Of a stretch of DNA of 64,000 nucleotides, positions 1 to 7,139 are shown one piece after another; the first letter of the stretch is position 1; every line of letters begins with the position of its first letter. Under the pieces are notes generated by a model, which was not told the DNA's origin, ran no database searches, and saw nothing but the letters and a program-made list of their open reading frames with translations. A program made the position numbers and the translations under genes. The stretch is from Streptomyces sp. NBC_01016 (GTDB lineage: Bacteria > Actinomycetota > Actinomycetes > Streptomycetales > Streptomycetaceae). The stretch is from NCBI RefSeq assembly GCF_026341035.1, contig NZ_JAPEOQ010000002.1, forward strand, positions 1,550,001-1,614,000, given 5' to 3'.

Positions 1-77
1 CGCTCGCTGTCGGGGACCGGTTCGATCCCCCGGGTCTCCACGGTGCCGACGCGGTCGTTCTTCGTTGAATCGGCCAT
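1..77 (-). CDS. NCS1-family nucleobase permease, N-terminus only
   Basis: This is the first 25 codons of a gene that runs off the left edge. The ATG at 77 follows an excellent ribosome site (AAGGAGG, 86-92). The visible peptide contains VETRGIEPVPDSER, which resembles the cytoplasmic N-terminus of actinobacterial cytosine/purine permeases of the NCS1 family. That resemblance is my recollection of the family, not a search result. It lies 46 bp downstream of the ADP-ribosylglycohydrolase gene on the same strand, so it is probably the third gene of the GntR operon and would import a nucleobase or nucleoside by cation symport. No membrane segment is reached before the edge. Confidence 0.6.
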   Translation of the reverse strand, partial: MADSTKNDRVGTVETRGIEPVPDSE

Positions 78-123
78 GGCGGAACCTCCTTGCTCTTGCT
101 CGGTGCGGACGGGGTGAGGTCCG

Positions 124-1146
124 TCAGCGGTTGGTCCGGTAGGTGAGCAGCTGCCTCGTCAGCGGCTCCAGGTCGAGCCCGTTGACCTCGCGCAGGGTGC
201 GTACGGCGTCGGCGGGCAGGGCGGTGAGGCCGTGCAGGGAACCGGCGATCGCGCCGGCGATCGCGGCGATCGTGTCGCTGTCGCCGCCGAGGTTCGCCGC
301 GAGGAGCGTGGACCGCCACGGGTCGCCGCCGGTCAGCGCGAGCACCGCGAACGCCGCGGGGACCGACTCCTGGCTGGCGACGCTGGTGCCGATGAGCGCG
401 ACGACACGGTCGAGCGCGGCGGTCTCGTCGAGGCCCGCGACCAGCTCGCGCACCGAGGCGATCCGCGCCGAGATGCTGGCGCCCGCGACCCAGTGACCGC
501 GCCGGGCACCGGCCTCGGAGGCGGCGATCGCGGCGTCGAAGACGTCATCGAGGGTGCCGCCCGCGACACCGGTGGAGACGGCCGCGGCGACGGCCGCCGC
601 GCCCGCGATACCGATGTTCGTGTCGTGCGTGACCTGGCAGGACTCGACGACCCGGTCCAGGAAGGGCTCGGTGTCGTCGGGGCCGTAGGAGTAGGCGATG
701 CCGACTGGCGCGACGCGCATGGCGGAGCCGTTCGTCGTGCCGTACTTTCCGGCCTCCTTGGGGTCGGCGCCCCGGTCCACGGCGTCGAGCGCCGCCTTGG
801 TCGAGGGGCCCAGCAGGTCGAACGACCCCTTGGCCTTCATCTCCCGCTCCCAGGACAGGAGTTCCTCGGCGAACCGCAGCGGGTCGACGTGCCCGCCGCC
901 CTCCACGATCAGCCGCGCCACGATGACGGCCTGGTCGGTGTCGTCCGTGACGGACCCGGCAGGCATCCCGGCACTGACCGGGTTGTCGGGCTGGGCGGGC
1001 TCGAAGCCGCTCAGCGTGCCGTAGACGCGGACGACGTCCTCACGGGACATGACCTGGGTCGGCATGCCGAGCGCGTCGCCGAGCGCGAGCCCGTAGAAGG
1101 CACCGGCGGCGCGGTCGAAGAGGGCGGGATCGGGGGTGGTACTCAC
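124..1146 (-). CDS. ADP-ribosylglycohydrolase family protein
   Basis: A 340-residue protein of the ADP-ribosyl hydrolase (DraG/ARH) fold. The family signature is clear: GLALGDALGMPTQ at residues 19-31, the metal-binding GSVTDDTDQ at 64-72, and a second metal motif NLGGDSDT at 285-292. Members hydrolyse ADP-ribosyl linkages or related N-glycosidic bonds using two Mg ions. The GTG start at 1146 overlaps the TGA of the upstream GntR gene by 4 bp, so the two are translationally coupled. The permease gene follows 46 bp downstream. That context suggests a nucleoside/nucleobase scavenging substrate rather than reversal of protein ADP-ribosylation, which is inference. Confidence 0.88.
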   Translation of the reverse strand: MSTTPDPALFDRAAGAFYGLALGDALGMPTQVMSREDVVRVYGTLSGFEPAQPDNPVSAGMPAGSVTDDTDQAVIVARLIVEGGGHVDPLRFAEELLSWEREMKAKGSFDLLGPSTKAALDAVDRGADPKEAGKYGTTNGSAMRVAPVGIAYSYGPDDTEPFLDRVVESCQVTHDTNIGIAGAAAVAAAVSTGVAGGTLDDVFDAAIAASEAGARRGHWVAGASISARIASVRELVAGLDETAALDRVVALIGTSVASQESVPAAFAVLALTGGDPWRSTLLAANLGGDSDTIAAIAGAIAGSLHGLTALPADAVRTLREVNGLDLEPLTRQLLTYRTNR

Positions 1147-1862
1147 GGTTGGCCTCCTCGGCCGGTACGTACGTGCAGTTGGAACCGGGACGGGTCGAGC
1201 AGGCTCGTGACCTGCTCGACCACGCCCCCGTCCGCGTCGCGGAACACCTGGGCGACGCGGAGGAAGGAATCACCGGGGGAGCGGCGCAGGGCCGCGGCGT
1301 CGGCGTCGTCGAGTCCGGCGACGGCGATGTGCGCGTCACTGGAGTCGCGGACCCGGCCCGCCGCGGCGAGCGTCTGGTCCAGGGAGCCGCCGTCGAGCCC
1401 GCGCTCGACCAGATCGGCCAGCGGCCCGACGGCGGGCACCCGGCTGAACTCCAGCGAGACACCGTGCCCGTCGGACAGCCGGCGTACGCGGTCGAGGGCG
1501 ATGAACTCCGGGCTCTCCAGGCCGAGTTCGGCGGCGAGCGCCACATCCTGTATCCGCTCGAAGCGCAGGGTCTGCGTCGTCAGCTCGGTGCCCTGGGCGG
1601 CCAGCGCCCTGGTCCAGCCGAGATGCTGGTCGAGCGGGGCGCCGTCGAACGTGACGATCGACCCGATGCCGGCGTGCGTCTCGATGAGTCCCTGTTCGCC
1701 AAGGACGCCGAGAGCCTGCCGCACGGTCGTCCGGCTGACCCCGAAGCGCTCCCGCAGCGCGTGCTCACCGGGCAGCTTGCTGCCGTCGGCGTGGACGCCC
1801 GTACGGATCTCCTCGGCGAGGACGTGGGCGACGCGGTGATGCTTGTGAACCTGTCCAGGCAT
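1143..1862 (-). CDS. GntR/HutC-type transcriptional regulator
   Basis: A 239-residue regulator. The N-terminal winged helix (about residues 5-70) contains LPGEHALRERFGVSRTTVRQ, the typical GntR recognition-helix region. The remaining 170 residues have the HutC/UTRA layout of a small-molecule sensor domain. It is the first gene of an operon with an ADP-ribosylglycohydrolase (4-bp overlap) and an NCS1 permease, so the effector is probably a nucleobase/nucleoside or a breakdown product. TGTCYAG-type repeats overlap its own start codon and leader, which suggests autoregulation. The ATG at 1862 is the only good start; no strong Shine-Dalgarno is visible because the repeats occupy that region. Confidence 0.88.
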   Translation of the reverse strand: MPGQVHKHHRVAHVLAEEIRTGVHADGSKLPGEHALRERFGVSRTTVRQALGVLGEQGLIETHAGIGSIVTFDGAPLDQHLGWTRALAAQGTELTTQTLRFERIQDVALAAELGLESPEFIALDRVRRLSDGHGVSLEFSRVPAVGPLADLVERGLDGGSLDQTLAAAGRVRDSSDAHIAVAGLDDADAAALRRSPGDSFLRVAQVFRDADGGVVEQVTSLLDPSRFQLHVRTGRGGQP

Positions 1863-1909
1863 GTCTAGAAGGTAGACACGAAGAAGCCGACCTGTCTACA
1901 CCTGTCCAG
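1852..1909. promoter_or_regulatory. putative GntR operator cluster (TGTCYAG repeats)
   Basis: TGTCCAG (1852) and TGTCTAG (1862) are spaced exactly 10 bp apart, and so are TGTCTAC (1893) and TGTCCAG (1903). The element at 1862-1878 is also an inverted repeat, TGTCTA-N5-TAGACA. GntR regulators commonly bind TGTCTA/TAGACA-like palindromes. The sites straddle the start codon and leader of the regulator, so binding would block its expression. Operator function is inference from position and symmetry. Confidence 0.6.
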
Positions 1910-1977
1910 TCATCTTTTCGGATACCTGGCCGGTGTCGACTTGGTCGGCTTCTTCGATGCGCTCCGGTGCCGGGGGC

Positions 1978-3051
1978 CTACTTCTTCTCGGCGGCCCTCG
2001 CCCGGTACGACATCCACGCCGCGACCAGCGCGCCCGACACGTTGTGCCAGACCGAGAACACGGCGGCGGGCAGCGCGGCCAGGGGGCTGAAGTGGGCCGT
2101 GGCGAGGGAGGCCGCGAGGCCCGAGTTCTGCATGCCGACCTCGAAGGCCATGGCGCGCGACGCGGGCTTGCCGAGCCGGCCGAGCTTTCCGGCGCCGTAG
2201 CCGAGCGCGAGGCCGAGGCCGTTGTGCAGCACCACCGCGACCATGACGAGGGCGGCGGCCGACTTGATGGCGTCGGCGCTTCCCGCCACCACCACGGCCA
2301 CGATCACGGCGATGGTCAGCGCGGACAGCCACGGCAGCACCTTGAGCAGCCGGTCGACGTACCGGCCGAGCACGAGCCGCACGACCAGGCCCGCGATCAC
2401 CGGGAGCAGCACGGTCTTCAGGATGTCCGTCATCATCGAGCCGGCGTCCACCGGCAGGTACGCCCCCGCGAGCAGCAGCGTCAGCGGCGGCGTGATCAGC
2501 GGCGCGAGCACGGTGGAGACGGTCGCCACGGACACCGAAAGGGCGACGTCGCCGCGCGCCAGATACGTCACGACGTTGGACGCGGTGCCGCTGGGCGCGC
2601 AGCCGACGAGGATGACACCGGCCGCCAACTGCGGGGACAGGCCGAGCGCGTGGGCGATCGCCCAGCCGAGCCCCGGCATGATCACGTAGTGCGCGACGAG
2701 CCCGAGCCCTACGGCCCACGGCCGCTGCGCGACGCCCTTGAAGTCCGTGAGGGTCATGGTGAGGCCCATGCAGAACATCACGACGCCCAGCAGGTAGGGC
2801 ACGTTGGTGCCCCAGCCGGCGAACGTGCCGGGGGAGGCGAGCCCCCAGGCGCCCGCGACGAGGACGAGCACGGGGAAGACGGTGACCGCGAGCCGGGCGG
2901 CGCGGTCGGTGGCCCCGCTCTCCACGGCCGTCCCGGCTGCGGGCCCGGCCTCGGCCTCGTCGGCGGTCTCCGCTGCGGGGGAGTCGGGGGACGTCTGTTC
3001 GGATTCGCTTCGCACCGGGCGATGCAACGCCTCGGCGGCGAATCCGCGCAA
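1978..3051 (-). CDS. bile acid:sodium symporter (BASS) family transporter
   Basis: An integral membrane protein of up to 357 residues with about ten hydrophobic segments. It has the two family hallmarks: GCAPSGTASNVVTYLARGD in the middle and EVGMQNSGLAASLA near the C-terminus, the crossover regions that bind Na+ in BASS proteins. Bacterial members move organic anions such as pantoate or other carboxylates; the substrate cannot be read from sequence. The start is uncertain. The longest frame begins with TTG at 3051, while GTG at 3015 is an alternative that would trim the acidic, disordered leader. It lies upstream of the GntR operon on the same strand, separated by the operator region. Confidence 0.8.
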   Translation of the reverse strand: MRGFAAEALHRPVRSESEQTSPDSPAAETADEAEAGPAAGTAVESGATDRAARLAVTVFPVLVLVAGAWGLASPGTFAGWGTNVPYLLGVVMFCMGLTMTLTDFKGVAQRPWAVGLGLVAHYVIMPGLGWAIAHALGLSPQLAAGVILVGCAPSGTASNVVTYLARGDVALSVSVATVSTVLAPLITPPLTLLLAGAYLPVDAGSMMTDILKTVLLPVIAGLVVRLVLGRYVDRLLKVLPWLSALTIAVIVAVVVAGSADAIKSAAALVMVAVVLHNGLGLALGYGAGKLGRLGKPASRAMAFEVGMQNSGLAASLATAHFSPLAALPAAVFSVWHNVSGALVAAWMSYRARAAEKK

Positions 3052-3119
3052 CCCCGTCTCGTTATGTGGTCCCTACACGAGAGCCGGTACCGGCATGGGT
3101 GCCCATGTCCGTATACGTA

Positions 3120-3185
3120 TCAGTACCGGATGATTGAGGTCTCAGTACCGGGGGATTGCCGTCTCAGTACCGGGTGATGGCCGTC
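3120..3185. repeat. three tandem 22-bp copies spanning a stop codon
   Basis: TCAGTACCGG recurs at 3120, 3142 and 3164, an exact 22-bp period. On the minus strand, the copy at 3164-3185 is the last seven codons plus TGA of the L,D-transpeptidase gene. The other two are diverged copies placed directly downstream. The unit is not a multiple of three, so the copies are not in frame with each other. See the finding on stop-codon duplications. Confidence 0.9.
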
Positions 3186-3877
3186 GCCCCGCCCGCCGTC
3201 CCGATCGCGATGTGCGGGGACCGCTCGGGGTGCGCCCAGGTCAGGATCCGGCGCATGGCGTCCTTTGGTACGGACACGCAACCGGCCGTGGCCCCGCGCC
3301 CGTTGACGTGCAGGAAGATTCCGGCTCCGCGGCCGTGCACGGGACGGTAGTAGTTGAAGCCGACCACGAGCGCGTGCGCGTACTGCGTCGCGTAGTCGGC
3401 GAGGCGCTCGGACTCGGCGGCGCGGCAGTCGCGGGGGCGCGGCTCGGTCCAGCGGTTGTACGAGCGGGAGGCGTTGTCCTGGCACCACCAGGAGTCGCGG
3501 TGCACGCGCCGGTACGTCGTCCGGGTCCCCTCGGGTGCCGCCTTGACGCCGAACGCGAAGGGCAGGTCGTAGAGGCCGGTCGGCGTCGTGTTGGTGCCCT
3601 GCTTGCGCTTGCTCCCCGCCACGAGCCCCTTCGCCCCGAAGCGCGCGGGCGCCGAACCGGCCTTCACCCAGCGGCCGTTCGCGCCCCGGTCCCACCAGGT
3701 GACGGTGCCGGTGGTCGAGGACGTGCGGGGCGCCTGCGCGGTGATCAGCTGGCGACCGCCGCCCGTGTCCGCCATGCGGGCGGGCAGCGGGTCGGCGGCG
3801 GCGGAGGTGGAGGGGGCCGCACCGAGGGCGGCGCAGGCGGCGACGGCGGTGGCGATACCTGCTCGAATAGGGCGCAT
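3164..3877 (-). CDS. secreted L,D-transpeptidase (YkuD domain) family protein
   Basis: A 237-residue exported protein. Residues 1-27 form a signal peptide (RAGIATAVAACAALGAAP...). The C-terminal half carries HVNGRGATAGCVSVP, which matches the YkuD catalytic pattern of His followed by S/T-x-G-C; the Cys is the nucleophile that makes 3-3 peptidoglycan cross-links. A conserved WWCQDNASRSYN stretch occurs before it. The gene starts 3 bp after the stop of the PPOX gene, so the two are probably co-transcribed. The 3' end is triplicated as a 22-bp tandem repeat beyond the stop codon. Substrate (meso- or LL-DAP peptidoglycan) is assumed from the organism. Confidence 0.85.
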   Translation of the reverse strand: MRPIRAGIATAVAACAALGAAPSTSAAADPLPARMADTGGGRQLITAQAPRTSSTTGTVTWWDRGANGRWVKAGSAPARFGAKGLVAGSKRKQGTNTTPTGLYDLPFAFGVKAAPEGTRTTYRRVHRDSWWCQDNASRSYNRWTEPRPRDCRAAESERLADYATQYAHALVVGFNYYRPVHGRGAGIFLHVNGRGATAGCVSVPKDAMRRILTWAHPERSPHIAIGTAGGATAITRY

Positions 3878-3880
3878 GGG

Positions 3881-4468
3881 TCAGAACGTAGCGGGCGGCA
3901 GCGGCAACGGCAGCCCGGGCAGTCCGTCCAGGCTCTTCGCGATGTACTCCTTCTTCTGGAAGTACGCGTCGAGCCCCGCGTCGTCCTCGCGCTCGAAGCG
4001 CCTGCCGTGCAGGTCGCGGTCCTCGTCGTACGTCATGAAGGGCACGGCGTAGCCGCAGGTGTCGCGGATGTGTTCGGCGTGCACGACGATGATCGCGCGC
4101 AGCCCGTTGCGGGTCGGGTCGATGTCGGGGAAGTGGCCGAGCAGCTCGGCGAAGCGGGGGTCGTCGCGGAACACGGGCTCGCCGCGGCCGTGCACCCGGA
4201 CGATGTTGGGCGGTCCCTGGAACGCGCACCACATCAGCGTGATCCGGCCGTTCTCGCGCAGGTGGGCGATGGTCTCCGCGTTGGAACCGGCGAAGTCCAG
4301 GTAGCCGACGGTCCGTTCGTCGAGCACGGCGAACGAGCCCTTGAGGCCCTTGGGGGAGAGGTTGACCGTACCGTCGTCGGAGAGCGGGGCGGTCGCGGTG
4401 AAGAAGACCGGCTGGTCCTCGATGAACGTGCGCAGCCGGCCGTCTATGCGCTCATGACTTTTTCCCAT
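3881..4468 (-). CDS. pyridoxamine 5'-phosphate oxidase-fold protein
   Basis: A 195-residue protein beginning MGKSHERIDGRLRTFIEDQPVFFTA (shown in part). The frame stays open further upstream, to 4624, but that extension reads through the argH promoter, so I take ATG 4468. Features such as VNLSPKG, a conserved WCAFQGPPNIVRVHGRGEP segment and a C-terminal YFQKKEYIAKSLDGLPG tail are typical of split-barrel flavin-binding PPOX proteins annotated as general stress or FMN-binding proteins. The exact substrate is unknown. It is divergent from argH and followed within 3 bp by the L,D-transpeptidase gene. Confidence 0.75.
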   Translation of the reverse strand: MGKSHERIDGRLRTFIEDQPVFFTATAPLSDDGTVNLSPKGLKGSFAVLDERTVGYLDFAGSNAETIAHLRENGRITLMWCAFQGPPNIVRVHGRGEPVFRDDPRFAELLGHFPDIDPTRNGLRAIIVVHAEHIRDTCGYAVPFMTYDEDRDLHGRRFEREDDAGLDAYFQKKEYIAKSLDGLPGLPLPLPPATF

Positions 4469-4558
4469 ACCGGGATGATGCCCGGTGCACGCTTCCTTCG
4501 TAGAAGGTTCCGTACGGCGAGATGTCCGCCGGCTCCGCACCGGCAGTCCGGGGCACGA

Positions 4559-4593
4559 TTGACGAATCATGCAGGACCCTGCATAATCATGCA
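4559..4593 (+). promoter_or_regulatory. argH promoter with overlapping ARG box
   Basis: A near-consensus vegetative promoter is visible: TTGACG at 4559-4564, a 17-bp spacer and CATAAT at 4582-4587. The palindrome TGCATAATCATGCA (4580-4593) covers the -10 element and resembles half-sites recognised by ArgR in Streptomyces. A further TGCAGGACCCTGCA inverted repeat lies at 4570-4583. Binding of arginine-loaded ArgR here would occlude RNA polymerase. The motif assignment rests on resemblance and location. Confidence 0.65.
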
Positions 4594-4644
4594 CAACGAC
4601 AAACGCACCGGCATTCAGATCCACCGGCCCGAGGAGCAGAGCAC

Positions 4645-6072
4645 GTGAGCAGCAACACCGGCGATGTCCGCCTCTGGGGCGGCCGGTTCGCCGACGGCCC
4701 GGCCGAGGCCCTGGCGAAACTCTCCGCCTCCGTCCACTTCGACTGGCGCCTCGCCCCGTACGACATCGCGGGCTCCCGTGCCCACGCGCGCGTGCTCAAC
4801 AAGGCGGGACTGCTCACCGAGGACGAGCTGACCCGCATGATCGCCGGCCTCGACGAGCTGGAGACGGACGTCGCGGACGGCTCCTTCGTCGGCACGATCG
4901 CCGACGAGGACGTGCACACCGCCCTCGAGCGCGGCCTCCTCGAGCGCCTCGGCCCGGACCTCGGCGGCAAGCTGCGCGCGGGCCGCTCGCGCAACGACCA
5001 GGTGGCGACGCTCTTCCGGATGTACCTGCGCGACGAGGCCCGCGCCATCGGTGGCCTGATCGCCGACCTCCAGGAGGCCCTCGTCGGGCTCGCGGAGGCG
5101 CACTCCGACGTCGCGATGCCGGGTCGTACGCACCTCCAGCACGCCCAGCCGGTGCTCTTCGCCCACCACGTCCTGGCGCACGTCCAGTCCCTGTCCCGGG
5201 ACGCGGAGCGGCTGCGCCAGTGGGACGAGCGGACGGCCGTCTCGCCGTACGGCTCCGGAGCCCTGGCGGGCAGCAGCCTCGGCCTCGACCCGGAGGCGGT
5301 GGCGCGGGACCTCGGTTTCGAGCACGGCAGCTCCGCCAACTCCATCGACGGCACGGCCTCTCGTGACTTCGTCGCCGAGTTCACCTTCATCACCGCGATG
5401 ATCGGCGTGAACCTCTCGCGGATCGCCGAGGAGATCATCCTGTGGAACACGAAGGAGTTCTCCTTCGTCACGCTCCACGACGCCTTCTCCACCGGCTCGT
5501 CGATCATGCCGCAGAAGAAGAACCCGGACATCGCGGAGCTGGCGCGCGGCAAGTCGGGCCGCCTCATCGGCAACCTCACGGGCCTGATGGCGACGCTCAA
5601 GGCGCTCCCGCTCGCGTACAACCGTGACCTCCAGGAGGACAAGGAGCCGGTCTTCGACTCCTGCGACCAGTTGGCTCTGCTGCTCCCGGCGTTCACCGGC
5701 ATGCTGGCCACGCTCACGGTCAACCGGGAGCGCATGGAGGAGCTGGCCCCGGCCGGCTTCTCGCTCGCCACGGACATCGCCGAGTGGCTCGTGAAGCAGG
5801 GCGTGCCGTTCCGTGTCGCGCACGATGTCGCGGGCGAGTGCGTCAAGGTCGCCGAGTCGGAGGGCAAGGAGCTCGACGGCCTCACCGACGAGCAGTTCGC
5901 CAAGATCTCCGAGCACCTCAAGCCCGAGGTCCGCTCGGTGCTCAACGTTCCGGGCGCCCTGGCCTCCCGCTCGGGCCGCGGTGGCACGGCGCCGAGCGCG
6001 GTCGCCGTCCAGCTCGCCGAGGTCAAGCAGGACCTGACGGTGCAGCGCACCTGGGCCGACGCCAAGAAGTAG
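4645..6072 (+). CDS. argH: argininosuccinate lyase
   Basis: A 475-residue enzyme that splits argininosuccinate into arginine and fumarate, the last step of arginine synthesis. Diagnostic features are LWGGRFADGPAE at the N-terminus, the RSRNDQVATLFRMYLRD segment, a TxLQHAQP catalytic-His region, and the fumarate-lyase signature GSSIMPQKKNPD. GTG 4645 is preceded by GAGGAG and fits the normal N-terminus. It stands alone, away from the other arg genes, under a promoter overlapped by an ARG box. A strong hairpin terminator follows the stop. Confidence 0.97.
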   Translation: MSSNTGDVRLWGGRFADGPAEALAKLSASVHFDWRLAPYDIAGSRAHARVLNKAGLLTEDELTRMIAGLDELETDVADGSFVGTIADEDVHTALERGLLERLGPDLGGKLRAGRSRNDQVATLFRMYLRDEARAIGGLIADLQEALVGLAEAHSDVAMPGRTHLQHAQPVLFAHHVLAHVQSLSRDAERLRQWDERTAVSPYGSGALAGSSLGLDPEAVARDLGFEHGSSANSIDGTASRDFVAEFTFITAMIGVNLSRIAEEIILWNTKEFSFVTLHDAFSTGSSIMPQKKNPDIAELARGKSGRLIGNLTGLMATLKALPLAYNRDLQEDKEPVFDSCDQLALLLPAFTGMLATLTVNRERMEELAPAGFSLATDIAEWLVKQGVPFRVAHDVAGECVKVAESEGKELDGLTDEQFAKISEHLKPEVRSVLNVPGALASRSGRGGTAPSAVAVQLAEVKQDLTVQRTWADAKK

Positions 6073-6089
6073 GCCCTCGCGGGTACCGA

Positions 6090-6131
6090 GAAGGGCCCGG
6101 TTCGTCCATCCGTGGACGAACCGGGCCCTTC
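6090..6131. terminator. 19-bp-stem hairpin terminator after argH
   Basis: A perfect 19-bp stem (6090-6108 with 6113-6131) closes a 4-base TCCG loop, 17 bp after the argH stop. It sits between convergent argH and the small membrane protein gene, so it probably works in both directions. No T-run follows, as is common in Streptomyces. Confidence 0.85.
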
Positions 6132-6162
6132 GGCGTGTACGCGTATGTGTACGGGCGGGGCG

Positions 6163-6432
6163 TCAGCGGCGCGCCCGCGCCCCGCCTCCGTAGCTCGACA
6201 GGTCGAGCAGCAGACCGAAGACGATGACCACCCAGCCGATCCCGCCGACACCGACCACGGGGGCGTACGCGAGGACGTACCCCAAGGTCGTCCACGGCAG
6301 CAGGACCAGGCCGATGAGCGGCAGCAGAACGCCAGTGAAGGCGCGGTCCACGAGGTTGGTGAACAGCCACGTGATGACCAGGGCCACCCGTGGCCCGATG
6401 GCGGCCATCGCCGCGAAGATGCAGCACCCCAT
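6163..6432 (-). CDS. small membrane protein, function unknown
   Basis: An 89-residue hydrophobic protein starting MGCCIFAAMAAIGPR. I chose ATG 6432 because a good GGAGGT ribosome site lies just upstream; the frame remains open back to 6558 without one. Three hydrophobic stretches (about residues 5-25, 32-58 and 62-82) predict membrane insertion. I recognise no domain with known function. It is convergent to argH and divergent from the TetR gene. Confidence 0.7.
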   Translation of the reverse strand: MGCCIFAAMAAIGPRVALVITWLFTNLVDRAFTGVLLPLIGLVLLPWTTLGYVLAYAPVVGVGGIGWVVIVFGLLLDLSSYGGGARARR

Positions 6433-6550
6433 GCCGGTACCTCCAGAGAGTCGGACGTCCCGACAGTCGTAACACTGCGTCAGGGCACCGGCTACTGGAG
6501 TACCGGCCAGGCGTGACGGCCTCCCCTCGCATGGCCGCCTCTCGAATCGA

Positions 6551-6590
6551 TGAGACATTCATGTCTCATGTGACGTACTCTTGTCTCATG
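6551..6590. promoter_or_regulatory. TetR operator candidate
   Basis: TGAGACAT-TC-ATGTCTCA (6551-6568) is a perfect 8-bp-arm palindrome 20 bp upstream of the TetR start. TGTCTCATG recurs at 6562 and 6582, a 20-bp spacing, and the second copy overlaps the ATG itself. This is the expected arrangement for an autoregulated TetR repressor controlling its own operon with the MFS pump. Confidence 0.7.
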
Positions 6591-7139
6591 ACAGTCGATC
6601 GCGCTCAGGTACTGCACAGCGCTGCCGCCCTGCTGACCCGCAGGTCCACGGCCACCATGGACGAGGTGGCGCGGGCCGCCGGCATCAGCCGCGCGACGCT
6701 GCACCGCCAGTTCGCGGGCCGGGACGCGCTGGTCCGCGCGCTGGAGGCGCTCGGCATCGCCGAGTGCGAGTCGGCGCTCGACCGTGCCCGGCTCGACGAG
6801 GGGCCGGCCGCGGACGCGCTGCGGCGCCTCATCCGCGAGGTCGAGCCGTCGGCGCCGCTCCTCGCCTTCCTCGTCACGGAGAACCAGCTCTTCGAGGGGG
6901 AGCAGCAGCACGAGGGCTGGGCCCACCTGGACTCCCGCATAGAGGCACTGTTCCGGCGCGGACAGGAGACGGGCGAGTTCCGGATCGATCTGACACCCGC
7001 CTGGCTGACCGAGGCGCTCTACGGCCTCATCGGCAGCGGTGCCTGGGCCGTACAGGACGGCCGCGTCGCGGCGAAGGACTTCCAATTCATGATCGTCGAG
7101 CTGCTGCTCGGCGGCGCACTTCGGAGAGTGGAACCATGA
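6588..7139 (+). CDS. TetR-family transcriptional regulator
   Basis: A 183-residue regulator. The N-terminal helix-turn-helix (about residues 8-50) has the TetR form TMDEVARAAGISRATLHRQF. The C-terminal part is the variable ligand-binding and dimerisation domain. The start at 6588 gives a normal TetR N-terminus; upstream codons overlap the operator. Its stop codon overlaps the ATG of the MFS gene (ATGA), so regulator and pump form one transcript. It presumably represses the pair until a pump substrate binds. Confidence 0.9.
   Translation: MTVDRAQVLHSAAALLTRRSTATMDEVARAAGISRATLHRQFAGRDALVRALEALGIAECESALDRARLDEGPAADALRRLIREVEPSAPLLAFLVTENQLFEGEQQHEGWAHLDSRIEALFRRGQETGEFRIDLTPAWLTEALYGLIGSGAWAVQDGRVAAKDFQFMIVELLLGGALRRVEP

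Noticed and set aside
3120..3185. CRISPR array or replication iterons
   Set aside because: The copies are directly abutting without spacers and lie over a gene's stop codon; there are no cas or replication genes nearby.
4589..4648. A 19-residue leader frame (MHNDKRTGIQIHRPEEQST) overlapping the argH GTG
   Set aside because: Its ATG lies inside the ARG box, only two bases past the -10 element, so it would fall at or upstream of the predicted transcript start and probably is not transcribed with its start codon.
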